Assembly (NCBI RefSeq): GCF_900114535.1
Contig: NZ_FOTK01000010.1
Span: forward strand, 1-64,000
Reading direction: 5' to 3'
DNA length: 64,000 nt
DNA from: Methylobacterium pseudosasicola
GTDB lineage: Bacteria > Pseudomonadota > Alphaproteobacteria > Rhizobiales > Beijerinckiaceae
Under the pieces are notes generated by a model, which searched no databases, was not told the origin of the DNA, and saw nothing but the letters and a program-made list of their open reading frames with translations. Below, piece by piece: positions 19,901-27,536 of this stretch; the first letter of the stretch is position 1; each line of letters opens with the position of its first letter. A program made the position numbers and the translations under genes.

Positions 19901-20170
19901 CGCCTGCGGCTGCGCCCGATCCTGATGACGTCGATGGCCTTCATCATGGGCGTGCTCCCCCTGGTGACGGCCACTGGCGCCGGCTCGGAAATGCGCAGCG
20001 CCATGGGCGTCGCCGTGTTCTCCGGCATGATCGGCGTCACCGCCTTCGGGCTCTTCCTGACGCCGGTCTTCTACGTCCTGCTGCGCCGTCTCTCCGGCAA
20101 CCGGCCCCTCAAGCACCACGGTGGTCCCGTACCCGTCGTCCACCAGGACCCGCTTGTGGAGGCGGCCTAG
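16976..20170 (+). CDS. RND multidrug efflux permease, HAE1 family (MexF/AcrB type)
   Basis: A 1064-residue inner-membrane proton/drug antiporter. It starts MNLSKFFIDRPIFAGVLS behind a GGAGG site. It has the standard 12 membrane helices, with two large periplasmic loops after helices 1 and 7. The proton-relay aspartates are present as Asp410-Asp411 in GIVVDDAIVVVENVERN. In the C-terminal half, GLSAKNAILIVEFA (helix 10) contains the conserved Lys. The periplasmic PPPPVNGLGTIGGF stretch is typical of MexF-like pumps, which often export chloramphenicol, quinolones or biocides; the real substrate is unknown. It forms an operon with the adaptor gene. No outer-membrane factor follows. Confidence 0.93.
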   Translation: MNLSKFFIDRPIFAGVLSGLIFIMGLISLFAMPISEYPDVVPPSVVVRATFPGANPKVIVETVATPIEEQINGVEGMLYMSSQATTDGIMTLTVTFRLGTDPDKAQQLVQNRVSQAEPRLPAIVRQLGIVTVKSSPDLTMVVHLVSPNGRYDMTYLRNYAVLNIKDRLARLDGVGQVQLFGSGDYAMRIWLDPQKVAEHGLSAGDVVREIQAQNVEAAAGVIGASPAIPGLDLQLSLNAEGRLTSEEQFGDIVVKSGADGEITRLRDVARIELGASDYALRSLLDNKSAVAVPISQSPGSNAIQISDEVRRTMAEIKRNMPEGVDYEIVYDPTQFVRASIEAVIHTLLEAIALVVLVVILFLQTWRASIIPLLAVPVSIVGTFAVMHAFGFSINALSLFGLVLAIGIVVDDAIVVVENVERNIESGLSPREASYQAMREVSGPIIAIALVLVAVFVPLAFISGLTGQFYKQFALTIAISTVISAVNSLTLSPALSALLLKDHHAPKDRLTRILDTLLGWFFRRFNRAFGRASDGYGRGVGIVVSRRATMLVLYLVLVGLTVVLFRQIPGGFVPGQDKQYLVGFAQLPDGATLDRTEEVIRRMSEIALKEPGVESAVAFPGLSINGFTNSSNSGIVFSTLKPFEERRSPTLNGAAIAQSLNRKYAAIPEAFIAMFPPPPVNGLGTIGGFKLQIEDRAGLGYEALNEATKAFLAKAAQAPELAGLFSSFQMNVPQLFADIDRTKARQLRIPVTDVFDTLQIYLGSLYVNDFNRFGRTYSVRVQADAPFRARSDDIGALKVRAGSGEMVPLAALLRVRQTAGPERAMRYNGFLSADINAGAAPGYSSGQAQAAAARIAAETLPRGFAFEWTDLTYQEFIAGNSGVWVFPLALFLVFLVLAAQYESLALPLAILLIVPMGLLAAMFGVWLSAGDNNVFTQIGLIVLVGLSAKNAILIVEFARELEFAGRTPLQAAIEASRLRLRPILMTSMAFIMGVLPLVTATGAGSEMRSAMGVAVFSGMIGVTAFGLFLTPVFYVLLRRLSGNRPLKHHGGPVPVVHQDPLVEAA

Positions 20171-20316
20171 CGATTCTGCGATCAGATGTTCGGTCCCGGC
20201 ATGTGATTGTCCGTCCCCGAACAGGCGGTCCAACGAAGCCGACAGCCCGTTACCGGCCTGCCCCTCACGCCTTGATGCGGGTCACGCGTCCTGAGGGGAA
20301 CGGCGCATCGCGCCCG

Positions 20317-21324
20317 TCACGTGCTCAAAGCGCGCAGCTCGCCGCGCAGGATGCCCGCCAGCGTCCGTGTGCCGAGGGCGCCGATGAGGATCGTGGCGAA
20401 GGCGAGCAGCCCCAGGGCGAGGGCATCGGCGGGGGCGGCCTGCCGGAAGGCCGCGTAGCGCAGAGCGGCCACCGCCGTGGCGGCCGCCGGGAAGCTCACC
20501 GCCCACCACGAGACCCGGAAGGGGCAGCATCGCGGCAAGTCCCTCAGGACGCCGACGAGGACCGCGAAGACGAACAGGCCGATCAGGAACAGACCCTCGG
20601 CCAAGGCATCGATCCGGCCGAGGGTCGCGACGAGGCTGGAGAACCCGACCGTGAAGGGGGCGACCAGGATCAGCAGCGTCGGGCGCATCGCCGGGGCGAG
20701 GGGCTCCTCGAAGGCGAGGCGGGCGAAGATGAGGGAGAAGAGCGGGACCGCGAAGAACAGGCCGATGCTGAGGGCGAACAGGCTCGGGGTCTGCGTGTAC
20801 GGCAGGTCGAGGGCGGGCATCGCAAGCGGAACGTCGAGGAGGCCGACGACCGGTACGATCCAGGCCGGTGTGGCGTGGGCGACCTGCTGGCGGCTCGTCA
20901 TCCAGCGGCTGACGATCAGCCACGCGAACGCGACCATGCCGATCGCGGCCATGATCCACATCGCCTTCGCCACGAGGGGATTGAGGCGGACCAGGACGAG
21001 GGGCAGCAGCAGAAGACTGATCAGGACCGTGCCGAACAGATTGCCCGCCACGGGGTGGCGGAACTCGGCCACGACGCTTGGCCAGGCCGTCACTGCCTTG
21101 GTGACGTAGGCGAAGGCCAGGGCCAGGAAGGTGGCGAGCGCGATCCAGCCGATCGCGTCCGCGATGAGCTCCGGCACGCCGTAGCGGGCGGCCGCCAGCC
21201 GCCACGCCGCGCTCAGCCCGGTCAAGCCCATCACGGAGCCGAACAGGGCCACGGGAAGGTACTCGAAACGCGGTCCAGGCTTCCACCGTGTCGTGGGCGA
21301 GGCATGCGTCGCGAGCATCGTCAT
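20317..21324 (-). CDS. TDT/SLAC1 family transporter (TehA-like)
   Basis: A 335-residue protein made almost only of hydrophobic helices, about ten, beginning with FEYLPVALFGSVMGLTGLSA. This FxPVxxFGxVMGxTGL pattern and the later TPSLFALSIGLFFAVPLFSL segment place it in the tellurite-resistance/dicarboxylate transporter family, which includes TehA and plant SLAC1 anion channels. It probably moves small anions or organic acids through the inner membrane. It ends 146 bp from the convergent RND gene and starts 33 bp after the molybdenum hydroxylase gene, so it may be cotranscribed with it. The substrate cannot be told from the sequence. Confidence 0.85.
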   Translation of the reverse strand: MTMLATHASPTTRWKPGPRFEYLPVALFGSVMGLTGLSAAWRLAAARYGVPELIADAIGWIALATFLALAFAYVTKAVTAWPSVVAEFRHPVAGNLFGTVLISLLLLPLVLVRLNPLVAKAMWIMAAIGMVAFAWLIVSRWMTSRQQVAHATPAWIVPVVGLLDVPLAMPALDLPYTQTPSLFALSIGLFFAVPLFSLIFARLAFEEPLAPAMRPTLLILVAPFTVGFSSLVATLGRIDALAEGLFLIGLFVFAVLVGVLRDLPRCCPFRVSWWAVSFPAAATAVAALRYAAFRQAAPADALALGLLAFATILIGALGTRTLAGILRGELRALST

Positions 21325-21357
21325 CCAAACCCTCCGAACTGCGTGATCGGCCTGAAC

Positions 21358-23610
21358 CTACGCGCCGGACAGGCGCGCTTTGGCCAATGGCAGGCTGCGC
21401 AGGCGCTGCCCGCTCAGCACCGCGACAGCGTTGACGACGGCGGGCGGCACACCGGGCAGCCCCGGCTCGCCGATGCCGCCCATCGGTGCCCCGCTCTCGA
21501 CGATCCCGACATGCACGAGGGGCATCCGCGCCCGGTCGAGGATCGGATAGGCGTCGAAATTCCGCGCCTGCCGTTTCCCGCCTTCGTAGACCACCTGCTC
21601 GAGCAGGGTGGAGGAGAGGCCGAGCGCCGCCGCACTCTCCACCTGCCGTTTCACGATGGCCGGGTTGACCACGCGTCCCGGATCGATGGCGATCCAGAGG
21701 TCGTGGACCCGCGCCTCCCCGTCCTTCAGCGAGACCTCCGCGATGGTCGCGGTCTCCGATCCGAAAGGCGAGGCCATCGAGACGCCCCGCGCCCGGCGCG
21801 TGCCGTCCTCCGCCGTAAACGGACCGCGCTTCCAGCCGCCGGCGAGGTCGGCCACCGTTTGCAGCAGCGTGCGGTGGCGCGGGCTCTCCTGCACCAGCGC
21901 CAGGCGGAGCGCGAACGGGTCCTTGCCCCCGGCCTCGGCGATCTCGTCCAGAAAACTCTCGTAGAAGAAGTCGTTCATCGAGTGCCCGACGGAGCGCCAG
22001 AAGGCGATCGTCACTGGATGGGCCACTTTCACGTAGTCGAGCCGTCGATTCGGGATCGCGTAGGGTTTCTGGTCCAGGCCTTCGACCACGGACGAATCGA
22101 TCGGTGACTTGAACAGCGCGCCGAACCAGCGCCCGATCGGCCCCTCGCCCACGGCCGTCGTCTGAAGCGCGATCGGCATGCCGTCGGGTCCCAGCGCCGC
22201 CTTGAAGCGGGCGAAGCTGAGGGGGCGGACGGCATCCATGCCGAACTCCTCCTCGCGCGACCACAGCACCCGCACCGGCCGCCCGACCGCTTTCGCGAGG
22301 AGGATCGCTTGCGGGAAGGGGTTGGCGGGCCCGTAGTAGAAGTGGCGGCCGAAGAAGCCACCGAGCATCGGCGAGTGAATGCGGACCTTCTCCGGGGCGA
22401 TCCCGGCGGTCTTCGCCGCAACCTGCTGGAACAGCTCCGGCATCTGGTTCGGCAGCCAGAGGTCGAGGCTCCCGTCATCGGTGAAGCGGGCCACCGCCGA
22501 GGGCGGTTCGAGCTGCGCATGGGCGAGGTAGGGCGCGTCGTACGCGGCCTCCACGGTTCGGGCGGCGCGGGAGAAGGCCGCCGCGACGTCGCCTTCCTGC
22601 TCGGCGGGGAGGCCTTTCTCGGTCGCACCCTTCAGGGCCGCCAGCATCCCCGCCGAGGAGAAGGAGGCGGAGACCGTGGCGATGCCCTCCTGCGCCGGCT
22701 CGGTCCAGGTCACCGTCAGGGCTTCCGCGCCCTTGCGCGCCCGCCACCAGGAATCGGCGACCACCGCGACGGCGCCGGGAAGCCGGTGGATGGCGTGGAT
22801 GCCCGGCATCGCCTTGACCTCCGCCTCGTTGCGGATGCCGACCGGCTCGGTGCCGAGATGGGGCGCGTGCTGGACGGCCGCGTGCAACATGCCGTCGAGG
22901 CGGATGTCGATGGCGTAGACGGCCCGGCCCGTGGACTTGTCCCGCATGTCGAGGCGCGGGACCGGCTTGCCGATCCAGCGGAAATCCTTCGGGTCCTTCA
23001 GGGACACCTCGTCCCGCGGCCGCAGGGCCAGGGCGGCGGCGGCGAGCTCGCCGTAGCCCACGGAGCGGCCGGAGGCGGCGTGGATCACCCGGCCGTCATC
23101 CGTGGTCAGGCTGTCCTGCGGGACGGCGAGCTTCGCGGCGGCGGCGCGGAGGAGCATCTCGCGGGCCGTGGCGCCGAGGCGGCGCATCGCGTCGTAGCTG
23201 CTTCGGGTGGAGAAGCTGCCGCCGGTCATGCGCAGCCCGTTGACGACGGCGTAATCGGGACCTGGGGGCGCGCATTCCACGGCGAAGCGGGCGGGATCGA
23301 GGTCGAGTTCCTCGCCGATCGTCTGAGCGAGGCCGGTATTGATGCCCTGTCCCCCCTCCACGAAGGGGCTGAGCAGGCGCACGTCGCCGTTGGGGCGGAT
23401 CTCCAGGAAAGCGGCGACCCGCGTGCCCGGCTTCGGGGCGATGGCGGCGGCGCCTTCCTCCTGGGCCCGCGCCTGCGTGCGAAATCCGACCCCGAGGGCT
23501 AGGGCACCGGCCGCGACGCCGAGGATGCCGCGGCGGGAGAGGTTGCGGACGGGCTCCGGCTCGGAAGCACCGCGCTCAGCTTTGAGCGAGACGGGCGTGA
23601 GATCGTTCAT
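21358..23610 (-). CDS. Xanthine dehydrogenase-family molybdopterin-binding subunit (IorB-like)
   Basis: A 750-residue large subunit of a two-subunit molybdenum hydroxylase, as in isoquinoline 1-oxidoreductase and periplasmic aldehyde oxidases. A Tat signal (NLSRRGILGVAAGALALG, about 23-40) suggests export with the cofactor bound. Molybdenum-cofactor contact regions include GGQGINTGLAQTIGEEL, GGFFGRHFYYGPA and GIGEPGLPGVPPAVVNA near the C terminus, which holds the catalytic Glu of the family. Electrons pass to the [2Fe-2S] subunit encoded 10 bp upstream, then probably to a cytochrome. The real substrate, an N-heterocycle or an aldehyde, is unknown. No cytochrome subunit or XdhC-like maturation gene is next to it. 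Confidence 0.9.
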   Translation of the reverse strand: MNDLTPVSLKAERGASEPEPVRNLSRRGILGVAAGALALGVGFRTQARAQEEGAAAIAPKPGTRVAAFLEIRPNGDVRLLSPFVEGGQGINTGLAQTIGEELDLDPARFAVECAPPGPDYAVVNGLRMTGGSFSTRSSYDAMRRLGATAREMLLRAAAAKLAVPQDSLTTDDGRVIHAASGRSVGYGELAAAALALRPRDEVSLKDPKDFRWIGKPVPRLDMRDKSTGRAVYAIDIRLDGMLHAAVQHAPHLGTEPVGIRNEAEVKAMPGIHAIHRLPGAVAVVADSWWRARKGAEALTVTWTEPAQEGIATVSASFSSAGMLAALKGATEKGLPAEQEGDVAAAFSRAARTVEAAYDAPYLAHAQLEPPSAVARFTDDGSLDLWLPNQMPELFQQVAAKTAGIAPEKVRIHSPMLGGFFGRHFYYGPANPFPQAILLAKAVGRPVRVLWSREEEFGMDAVRPLSFARFKAALGPDGMPIALQTTAVGEGPIGRWFGALFKSPIDSSVVEGLDQKPYAIPNRRLDYVKVAHPVTIAFWRSVGHSMNDFFYESFLDEIAEAGGKDPFALRLALVQESPRHRTLLQTVADLAGGWKRGPFTAEDGTRRARGVSMASPFGSETATIAEVSLKDGEARVHDLWIAIDPGRVVNPAIVKRQVESAAALGLSSTLLEQVVYEGGKRQARNFDAYPILDRARMPLVHVGIVESGAPMGGIGEPGLPGVPPAVVNAVAVLSGQRLRSLPLAKARLSGA

Positions 23611-23620
23611 GGCCGCCTCC

Positions 23621-24067
23621 TCACGCCGCCGCCCGCCGCACCGCGGCGGCGATGCTGTTGTAGGTGCCGCACCGGCAGAGATTGGTCATCGCGTCGGCGA
23701 TGTCCGAATCCGTCGGCTTGGACGTCTGCTTGAGGAGGCCGGTGGCCGCCATGACCTGCCCGGACTGGCAATAGCCGCATTGGGGCACCTCGATGCCGAC
23801 CCAGGCCTCCACGACCCTGCGGCCGACCGGATCGGCCTCGATCGCCTCGATGGTGGTGATCGCTTGGTCCCCGGCGCTGTCGATGGGAAGCTGGCAGGAC
23901 CGGATCGCCTGCCCGTCGAGGAGCACCGTGCAGGCGCCGCACTGGCCGATCCCGCATCCGTATTTCGTCCCCGTCAGCCCCAGCGTATCGCGCAGCACGA
24001 ACAACAACGGCGTGTCGGGCTCGGCCTCGACCTTATGCTCACGACCATTGATTTTCAGGGCCACCAT
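23621..24067 (-). CDS. (2Fe-2S)-binding subunit of molybdenum hydroxylase (IorA-like)
   Basis: A 148-residue small subunit with two [2Fe-2S] clusters. The N-terminal plant-ferredoxin-like cluster uses KYGCGIGQCGACTVLLDG, and the C-terminal helical cluster uses CGYCQSGQVM and LCRCGTY. It carries electrons from the molybdenum centre. The ATG at 24067 is chosen because GGAGA precedes it and because homologues begin with a short MVALKINGREH-like strand; the open frame extends upstream without meaning. There is no own signal peptide, so it would be exported together with the Tat-tagged large subunit, as known for this family. Confidence 0.92.
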   Translation of the reverse strand: MVALKINGREHKVEAEPDTPLLFVLRDTLGLTGTKYGCGIGQCGACTVLLDGQAIRSCQLPIDSAGDQAITTIEAIEADPVGRRVVEAWVGIEVPQCGYCQSGQVMAATGLLKQTSKPTDSDIADAMTNLCRCGTYNSIAAAVRRAAA

Positions 24068-24203
24068 GATCGGATTCTCCGTATCCAGCGAAGTTTCCAA
24101 GTCTTCGTATGGATGTGGAACCCGGTCGCATACGCCATAAAGGCCACGTTTTCGGACATGACCGATCGGCGAAGGGGCGGCCCGCGCAGCAAGGCCGGTC
24201 CCC

Positions 24204-25160
24204 TCACAGCACGGCGAGGGGGCCTGCCGCCCGTCGGACGACCCGTGGCGCCTCGCCATAGACCCGGACAAAGGAGCGGCGCAGCCGCTCGCGGTTTGCG
24301 AATCCGACCTCGCGCGCAACCTGCTCGACGGGCAGGCGGCTCTGCTCCAGCAGGAGCTTGGCGGCCTCGACGCGAATGGTCTCGACCGCCTTCGCGGGGG
24401 ACGTCCCGGTCTCGGCCCGGAAGAGCCGGGTGAACTGGCGCGGGCTCAAGCAGGCCTCGGCGGCCAGGGCGTCGGTCGTCAGCGGCTGCTGGAGGTTCTG
24501 CCGCGCATAGGCGAGGACGCCTTGGATGCGGTCGGTCCGCGGATCGACATCGAGCAACGCCGAATGCTGAGCCTGCCCGCCGGCCCGCCGCCGCTCCATC
24601 ACCAACCCCCGCGCGACGGAATTTGCGATCTCCCGGCCATGGTCGCGCTCGACCATCCCGACGGCGAGATCGATCCCGGCCGACATCCCCGCGGAGGTCC
24701 AGATATGGTCGTCGGCGATGTAGATCTTGTCGATCTCGAGCCGACTGTCCGGATAGCGCTCGCGAAACTGCGCCGCGTAGCGCCAATGCGTCGTCGCCCG
24801 GCGACCGTCGAGCAGGCCCGCATCGCCGAGGATGAACGTTCCGAGGCACAATCCGGCCAACCGGCGCGTCGAGGGAACGGCCGCCCGCAGGGACGCGGCC
24901 AATCCGGGGGTGAGCTTCGGGATGGTCACGCCGGCTGCGATCAGGATCGTGTCGAAGCCGTCCTGTTCCCCCAGCGCCTCGGTATGGACCGCCGCTCCCA
25001 GACCGGACGGGACCAGGCCGCCGCGTTCGGATACGAGCTGCACGTCGTAGACCGTCTCGCCTGCGTAGCGGTTGGCCACCAGGAAGGCCGATGTCACGGC
25101 CAGGCTGATGAAATCGAAATCGGTGCAGACGAGAACGCCGATCCGTCTGGCCACTGCCAT
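24204..25160 (-). CDS. GlxA family regulator (DJ-1/PfpI domain plus AraC-type HTH)
   Basis: A 318-residue transcription factor. Residues 5-180 are a DJ-1/PfpI domain (IGVLVCTDFDFISLAVTSAF, LAGLCLGTFILGDAGLLDGR with the nucleophile-elbow Cys, WTSAGMSAGIDLAVGMVE). Residues 215-310 are an AraC-type double helix-turn-helix (ACLSPRQFTRLFRAETGTSP, QVAREVGFANRERLRRSFVR). The start at 25160 (MAVARRIGVL) fits the family length; the frame is open 33 codons further. It is read in the same direction as the molybdenum hydroxylase genes, 136 bp in front of them, so it probably activates that pair. The DJ-1 part in this family is regulatory and usually not an amidase. Confidence 0.88.
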   Translation of the reverse strand: MAVARRIGVLVCTDFDFISLAVTSAFLVANRYAGETVYDVQLVSERGGLVPSGLGAAVHTEALGEQDGFDTILIAAGVTIPKLTPGLAASLRAAVPSTRRLAGLCLGTFILGDAGLLDGRRATTHWRYAAQFRERYPDSRLEIDKIYIADDHIWTSAGMSAGIDLAVGMVERDHGREIANSVARGLVMERRRAGGQAQHSALLDVDPRTDRIQGVLAYARQNLQQPLTTDALAAEACLSPRQFTRLFRAETGTSPAKAVETIRVEAAKLLLEQSRLPVEQVAREVGFANRERLRRSFVRVYGEAPRVVRRAAGPLAVL

Positions 25161-25464
25161 TGCTGTCGACTCCGATTGAAGATTACCGAATACTTGACGG
25201 ATGGAGCTTGAGGCAATCGCAACGGCCGGAATCCCGGCCTCTTTGCCTCGGAATCCCATCGCGACGGGCGTCGGTTTTGGGAGCCACGGCGCCGCTCAGA
25301 TCAGCCGACGCTGCTGCTGCTTTTGCCTGAACAGTCCGCTCTCATGCGGTGAGCTCTCGGGAGCGCATAACTTGAGCGGATCACCTGGAATTTCGGGGAT
25401 CGGACGCGATAATCTTGCATGCCCAGTTCAGCCGGATACCCATACTGTCCGCACGTGTCGGCCA
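25161..25464. other. Intergenic stretch of about 300 bp
   Basis: This is the spacer between the end of the MATE gene and the start of the GlxA-type gene, both on the minus strand. It must hold the promoter of the GlxA-type gene. No ORF with a recognisable product, no tRNA and no clear terminator hairpin was seen. Confidence 0.3.
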
Positions 25465-26967
25465 TCAGTCTTTGGGCGAGCCGGCTTGACGAGCGGTCGC
25501 CAGAGTCCGGCCGTTCGCGAGCCCGATCGGCGCGTCACGAGTCCGCCCCAGCCACGCACCACGCGCAAGCGCACCAGCATTGACGACCGCAAAGGTGGCC
25601 AGAGCCGCCCCGAGGGCGAGGAACAAGCCATCCAGGCCGTAGCCGAGGCGAAGGGCCAGCACGCCGCCGACGAGGGCGACCGTCACCCGCACTAAGCCGG
25701 CAACCAGCGGCCAACCCACCTGTCCTGCACCCTGGGCGGCGAAGTAGAGGGCCAGCCCGACGCCGAAGAGGCCGTAGAAGGGGCCGACGATGTGAAGATA
25801 GCGCGCGCCCACGGCGAGCATCGCGCTGTCCTCGCCGAAGAGGCGCAGCCAGATCTCCGGCCGGAGCGCGGCGCCGAGCCCGATGCCTTCCGCGAGGAAG
25901 CCGGCGATCACCGCGCCTGTCCAGGCCACCTGCCGGGCACGGGCCACGTCGCCCGCCCCCACCGCCGTCCCGACCATCGCGGCCAACGGCGCCCCGAGGC
26001 CGAACACCATGGGTACGAGCAGGTATTCGAGCCGCGCCCCCGTGCCATACCCCGCCACCGCCGCCGGCCCGGCCACGCCCACGAGGCCGGTCGCCGTGGC
26101 GATGGTCACGTTCGTGGTGGCACTGACGATGGCGGAGACGGCGCCGATCCGCAGGATCGCGCCGAGCGCCCGGCGTGACAGGACCGGCGGCCGGAGGGGC
26201 GGATGCAGCACCCCGCGGCCAGCCCAGAGATAGGCGGCGAAGACGACGATCCCGACCGCGTAATAGGCGAGGACCGCCACCGCTCCGCCGACGACGCCGA
26301 GTTGCGGCAGCGGACCCAGGCCGAAGATCAGCGCGGGGGAGAGCGGGATGAGGGCCACTGCGCCTGCGCACATCACCCCGGCCGGGAGCAGCATGTTGCC
26401 GGTGCCGCGGATCACGGCCGCGAGCGCGTTGAACAGCCAGAGCAGCACGGCGCCGGCGAAGACCACGTCCGAATAGGCGAGCGCCGCGGCCAGCGAGGCT
26501 CCGCGGCCGCCCATGGCGGCGTAGAGATGCGGGCCCGACAGAAGCGCCGCGACGGTGGTGAGGGCACCGAGGCCGAGCGCGATCGCCACCGCGTGCCAGA
26601 CCAGATTATTCGCCTCCGCCAGCCGGCCGCCGCCCAGCGCCCGCGAGACGGCCGAGAGCATGCCGCCGCCGACCGCACCCGCCGAGATCATCTGGACCAG
26701 CATCAGCATCGGGAAGACCAGGGCCATGCCGGCCAGGGCATCGGTGCCGAGATGGGCGATGAAGTAGGTCTCGATCAGGCCGGTCGAGGCCTGGGCGGTG
26801 GTCATCAGAACGTTGGGACCCGCGAGGCGTACCAAGGTCCCGAGGACCGGTCCCCGAAGCAGGCGCTCCGTGCGCGCATCCCGCGCGCGGGGCATCCCGC
26901 TTCCCGGGCCGGGCGGCGCGAGACTCGTCCCGGATCGCTTCGATAGGTCGTACGAACCGCTGGTCAT
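25465..26967 (-). CDS. MATE family efflux transporter
   Basis: A 500-residue membrane protein with two bundles of six helices. Typical MATE segments are LVRLAGPNVLMTTAQASTGL at the start of the first bundle, GGGMLSAVSRALGGG, and in the second bundle GAPLAAMVGTAVGAGDVARA. It would exchange cations for organic drugs or metabolites across the inner membrane. The ATG overlaps the stop of the thioesterase gene (ATGA at 26964-26967), so it is the last gene of the hxlR-emrAB operon. The ORF is open further upstream, but that part is the shadow of the thioesterase gene. Having both an MFS and a MATE pump in one operon is unusual and suggests export of one toxic compound and its derivative. Confidence 0.88.
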   Translation of the reverse strand: MTSGSYDLSKRSGTSLAPPGPGSGMPRARDARTERLLRGPVLGTLVRLAGPNVLMTTAQASTGLIETYFIAHLGTDALAGMALVFPMLMLVQMISAGAVGGGMLSAVSRALGGGRLAEANNLVWHAVAIALGLGALTTVAALLSGPHLYAAMGGRGASLAAALAYSDVVFAGAVLLWLFNALAAVIRGTGNMLLPAGVMCAGAVALIPLSPALIFGLGPLPQLGVVGGAVAVLAYYAVGIVVFAAYLWAGRGVLHPPLRPPVLSRRALGAILRIGAVSAIVSATTNVTIATATGLVGVAGPAAVAGYGTGARLEYLLVPMVFGLGAPLAAMVGTAVGAGDVARARQVAWTGAVIAGFLAEGIGLGAALRPEIWLRLFGEDSAMLAVGARYLHIVGPFYGLFGVGLALYFAAQGAGQVGWPLVAGLVRVTVALVGGVLALRLGYGLDGLFLALGAALATFAVVNAGALARGAWLGRTRDAPIGLANGRTLATARQAGSPKD

Positions 26968-27536
26968 GAGATTCGGGTCCAGGCCGCCAGGACCGGATCG
27001 GGGGCTGGGGGCGGGGTGGCGCCCAGACCCTGCAGGTCGAGGAGCAGGCAGGTCGTGCTCGCCGTGGCGCAGAGGCGGCCCGCCCCGTCGCTGAGCTTCG
27101 CCTCGGCCACCGCCTGGCGGCGTCCGGCATGGACCACGTCCCCGGTCGCCGTGAGCGGACCCGACGCGGCCGTGACCGCACGCAGGTAGTTCACCTTGAT
27201 CTCCAGGGTGGTGTAGCCGCGGCCGAGGGGCAGCGTGGAATGCACGGCGCAGCCCAGCACGCTGTCGAGCAGGGACGCGAGCGCCCCGCCATGGACCGAG
27301 CCCAGCGGATTGTAGAGGTACTCGCCCGCCCCCATCCGCATCGTCACCCGGCCGGGATCGGCCGAGACGAGATCGATGCCGAGCAGGGCGATCAGCGGCG
27401 GCGGAGGGACTTCCCCGGCCATCATCGCCCGCAGGAAGGCGAGGCCGTCGAGGCCGTGGCCGGCCTGTGCCACAACGGCGGGATCGGACCATTCCACGAC
27501 GCGACGGCGTGGACCGGGAGCGGTATCAGTGGGCAT
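26964..27536 (-). CDS. PaaI/YigI-like hotdog thioesterase
   Basis: A 190-residue protein with a hotdog-fold thioesterase domain at about 45-170. GSVHGGALASLLDSVLGCAV is the central helix with the HGG and Asp active-site elements, and YTTLEIKVNYLRAV is the strand typical of the PaaI group. It would cut acyl- or aryl-CoA thioesters. It overlaps emrB by 11 bp and the MATE gene by 4 bp, so it is tightly coupled to two efflux pumps. An enzyme that frees an aromatic or fatty acid from CoA would make a substrate that the pumps can export; this is an inference. Confidence 0.85.
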   Translation of the reverse strand: MPTDTAPGPRRRVVEWSDPAVVAQAGHGLDGLAFLRAMMAGEVPPPPLIALLGIDLVSADPGRVTMRMGAGEYLYNPLGSVHGGALASLLDSVLGCAVHSTLPLGRGYTTLEIKVNYLRAVTAASGPLTATGDVVHAGRRQAVAEAKLSDGAGRLCATASTTCLLLDLQGLGATPPPAPDPVLAAWTRIS